This document shows, in pieces, positions 61,413 through 64,000 of a DNA stretch of 64,000 bases (the stretch's first letter is position 1; each line of letters opens with the position of its first letter). A program made the translations under genes and the position numbers. Origin of the DNA: Pelomonas sp047654785 (lineage in GTDB: Bacteria; Pseudomonadota; Gammaproteobacteria; Burkholderiales; Burkholderiaceae_C); assembly GCF_047654785.1 (NCBI RefSeq), contig NZ_JASGKQ010000001.1, positions 124,001-188,000 on the forward strand. The letters are read 5' to 3'. The notes beneath the pieces are model-generated. The model was not told where the DNA came from. It did no database searches and saw only the letters and a list, made by a program, of their open reading frames with translations.

Positions 61413-61521
61413 TGCTTTCTGGGCCGTCGCCACGACAATCCACCGCCTCGAACCAGCCCTCCGGGCCTGCTTCGCCCCCGGTCTCCGGACCGCGAGCGCG
61501 GGGCGGCCCGGCGCCACCGAC

Positions 61522-63774
<2,253 letters not shown>

Positions 63775-63781
63775 CACGCAG

Positions 63782-63805
63782 AGCGGGACATTTGCCCGCG
63801 CTTTT
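63782..63805 (+). terminator. Probable terminator after the YgiQ gene
   Basis: GCGGG (63783-63787) and CCCGC (63795-63799) form a short stem around ACATTTG, followed by GCTTTT. It lies 7 bp after the stop. Confidence 0.6.
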
Positions 63806-63900
63806 CGTGATGACGGGCCTGAGGATGCACTACGCTTGCGCCTCCTGACCGACGAGGGCGGCCACCGCGCAGGCCGCCTGTGCCTGGAGCCCTTCCTCCC

Positions 63901-64000
63901 ATGCAAGAACTGCCTGCCGCGGACGACGACCTGCTGGAACTGCTCGACGAGCCCGAGCACGGCGACGCGGAACGCTGCTCGCACGACCGGCCCTGGCGCG
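63901..64000 (+). CDS. Start of an unidentified gene, cut by the window end
   Basis: An ATG at 63901 opens MQELPAADDDLLELLDEPEH, then GDAERCSHDRPWR to the edge (33 codons). The acidic start followed by RPWR is like the lead-in to the receiver domain of DUF3369/HD-GYP response regulators, but too little is present for an identification. Confidence 0.4.
   Translation, partial: MQELPAADDDLLELLDEPEHGDAERCSHDRPWR

Overview
The window is 64 kb of very GC-rich (roughly 70% or more by eye), densely coded bacterial chromosome. Gene content and order point to a betaproteobacterium of the order Burkholderiales, most likely the Roseateles/Rubrivivax/Leptothrix side of it. The supporting features are smg-dprA-LysM next to def-fmt, yajC-secD-secF, an ahcY operon led by an SAH riboswitch, a DUF1631 protein, paired cyanophycin synthetase genes, a DUF1854 protein and three PEP-CTERM proteins. 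This is inference from families and synteny; no rRNA is present to confirm it. No tRNA, rRNA, CRISPR array, prophage or complete insertion sequence was found.

Layout. 0-9 kb: the start of a glutathione S-transferase gene, a soluble lytic transglycosylase, an alpha/beta hydrolase, a first 5-formyl-THF cyclo-ligase homologue, a CPA2 cation/proton antiporter, a LysR gene broken by one extra base, a DUF2917 gene, a 236-bp MITE-like element in the 3' end of a tfoX-like gene, and a second cyclo-ligase homologue. 9-13.4 kb: a tightly packed run of TlpA-like thioredoxin, transglutaminase, merT, merP, pepQ and a DUF6624 protein. 13.4-18 kb: outer-membrane and export genes (TonB-dependent receptor, OmpW, PEP-CTERM choice-of-anchor protein). 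18-22 kb: the S-adenosylhomocysteine recycling operon ahcY-(RHH antitoxin-PIN toxin)-tlyA-metF behind an SAH riboswitch. 22-27.5 kb: a PEP-CTERM gene, then an AraC/aldo-keto reductase pair lying between a broken copy of the ppk2 3' end and intact ppk2, then an AlkX/YcaQ-like glycosylase. 27.6-33.5 kb: yajC-secDF and DUF1631. 33.5-44 kb: smg, dprA, LysM protein, def, fmt, htpX, a lipoprotein, a GIN-domain protein, azlCD, pgk and a diguanylate cyclase. 44-49 kb: maeB, an EamA transporter, pyk and a PEP-CTERM protein with a CXXCH motif.

50-60 kb is the most interesting block. A two-gene operon encodes a stand-alone flavin-split-barrel protein and a fusion of split barrel, GAF domain and a C-terminal region that looks like a winged helix. 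It sits behind three tandem 11-bp repeats. It converges, with 3 bp between stop codons, on two cyanophycin synthetase-family genes. One of these is complete; the other has lost the Mur-ligase P-loop lysine and is shorter. An ABC exporter-type gene and a DUF1854 gene run divergently from the pair. Together this looks like a storage-polymer (cyanophycin) locus with an uncharacterised transporter module and an adjacent sensor/regulator.

60-64 kb: bacterioferritin and its ferredoxin, divergent around a Fur-box-like site, a cold-shock gene with a long leader, a YgiQ radical SAM protein and the first bases of a further gene. Apart from the MITE-like element and the ppk2/AraC rearrangement the window reads as core chromosome.
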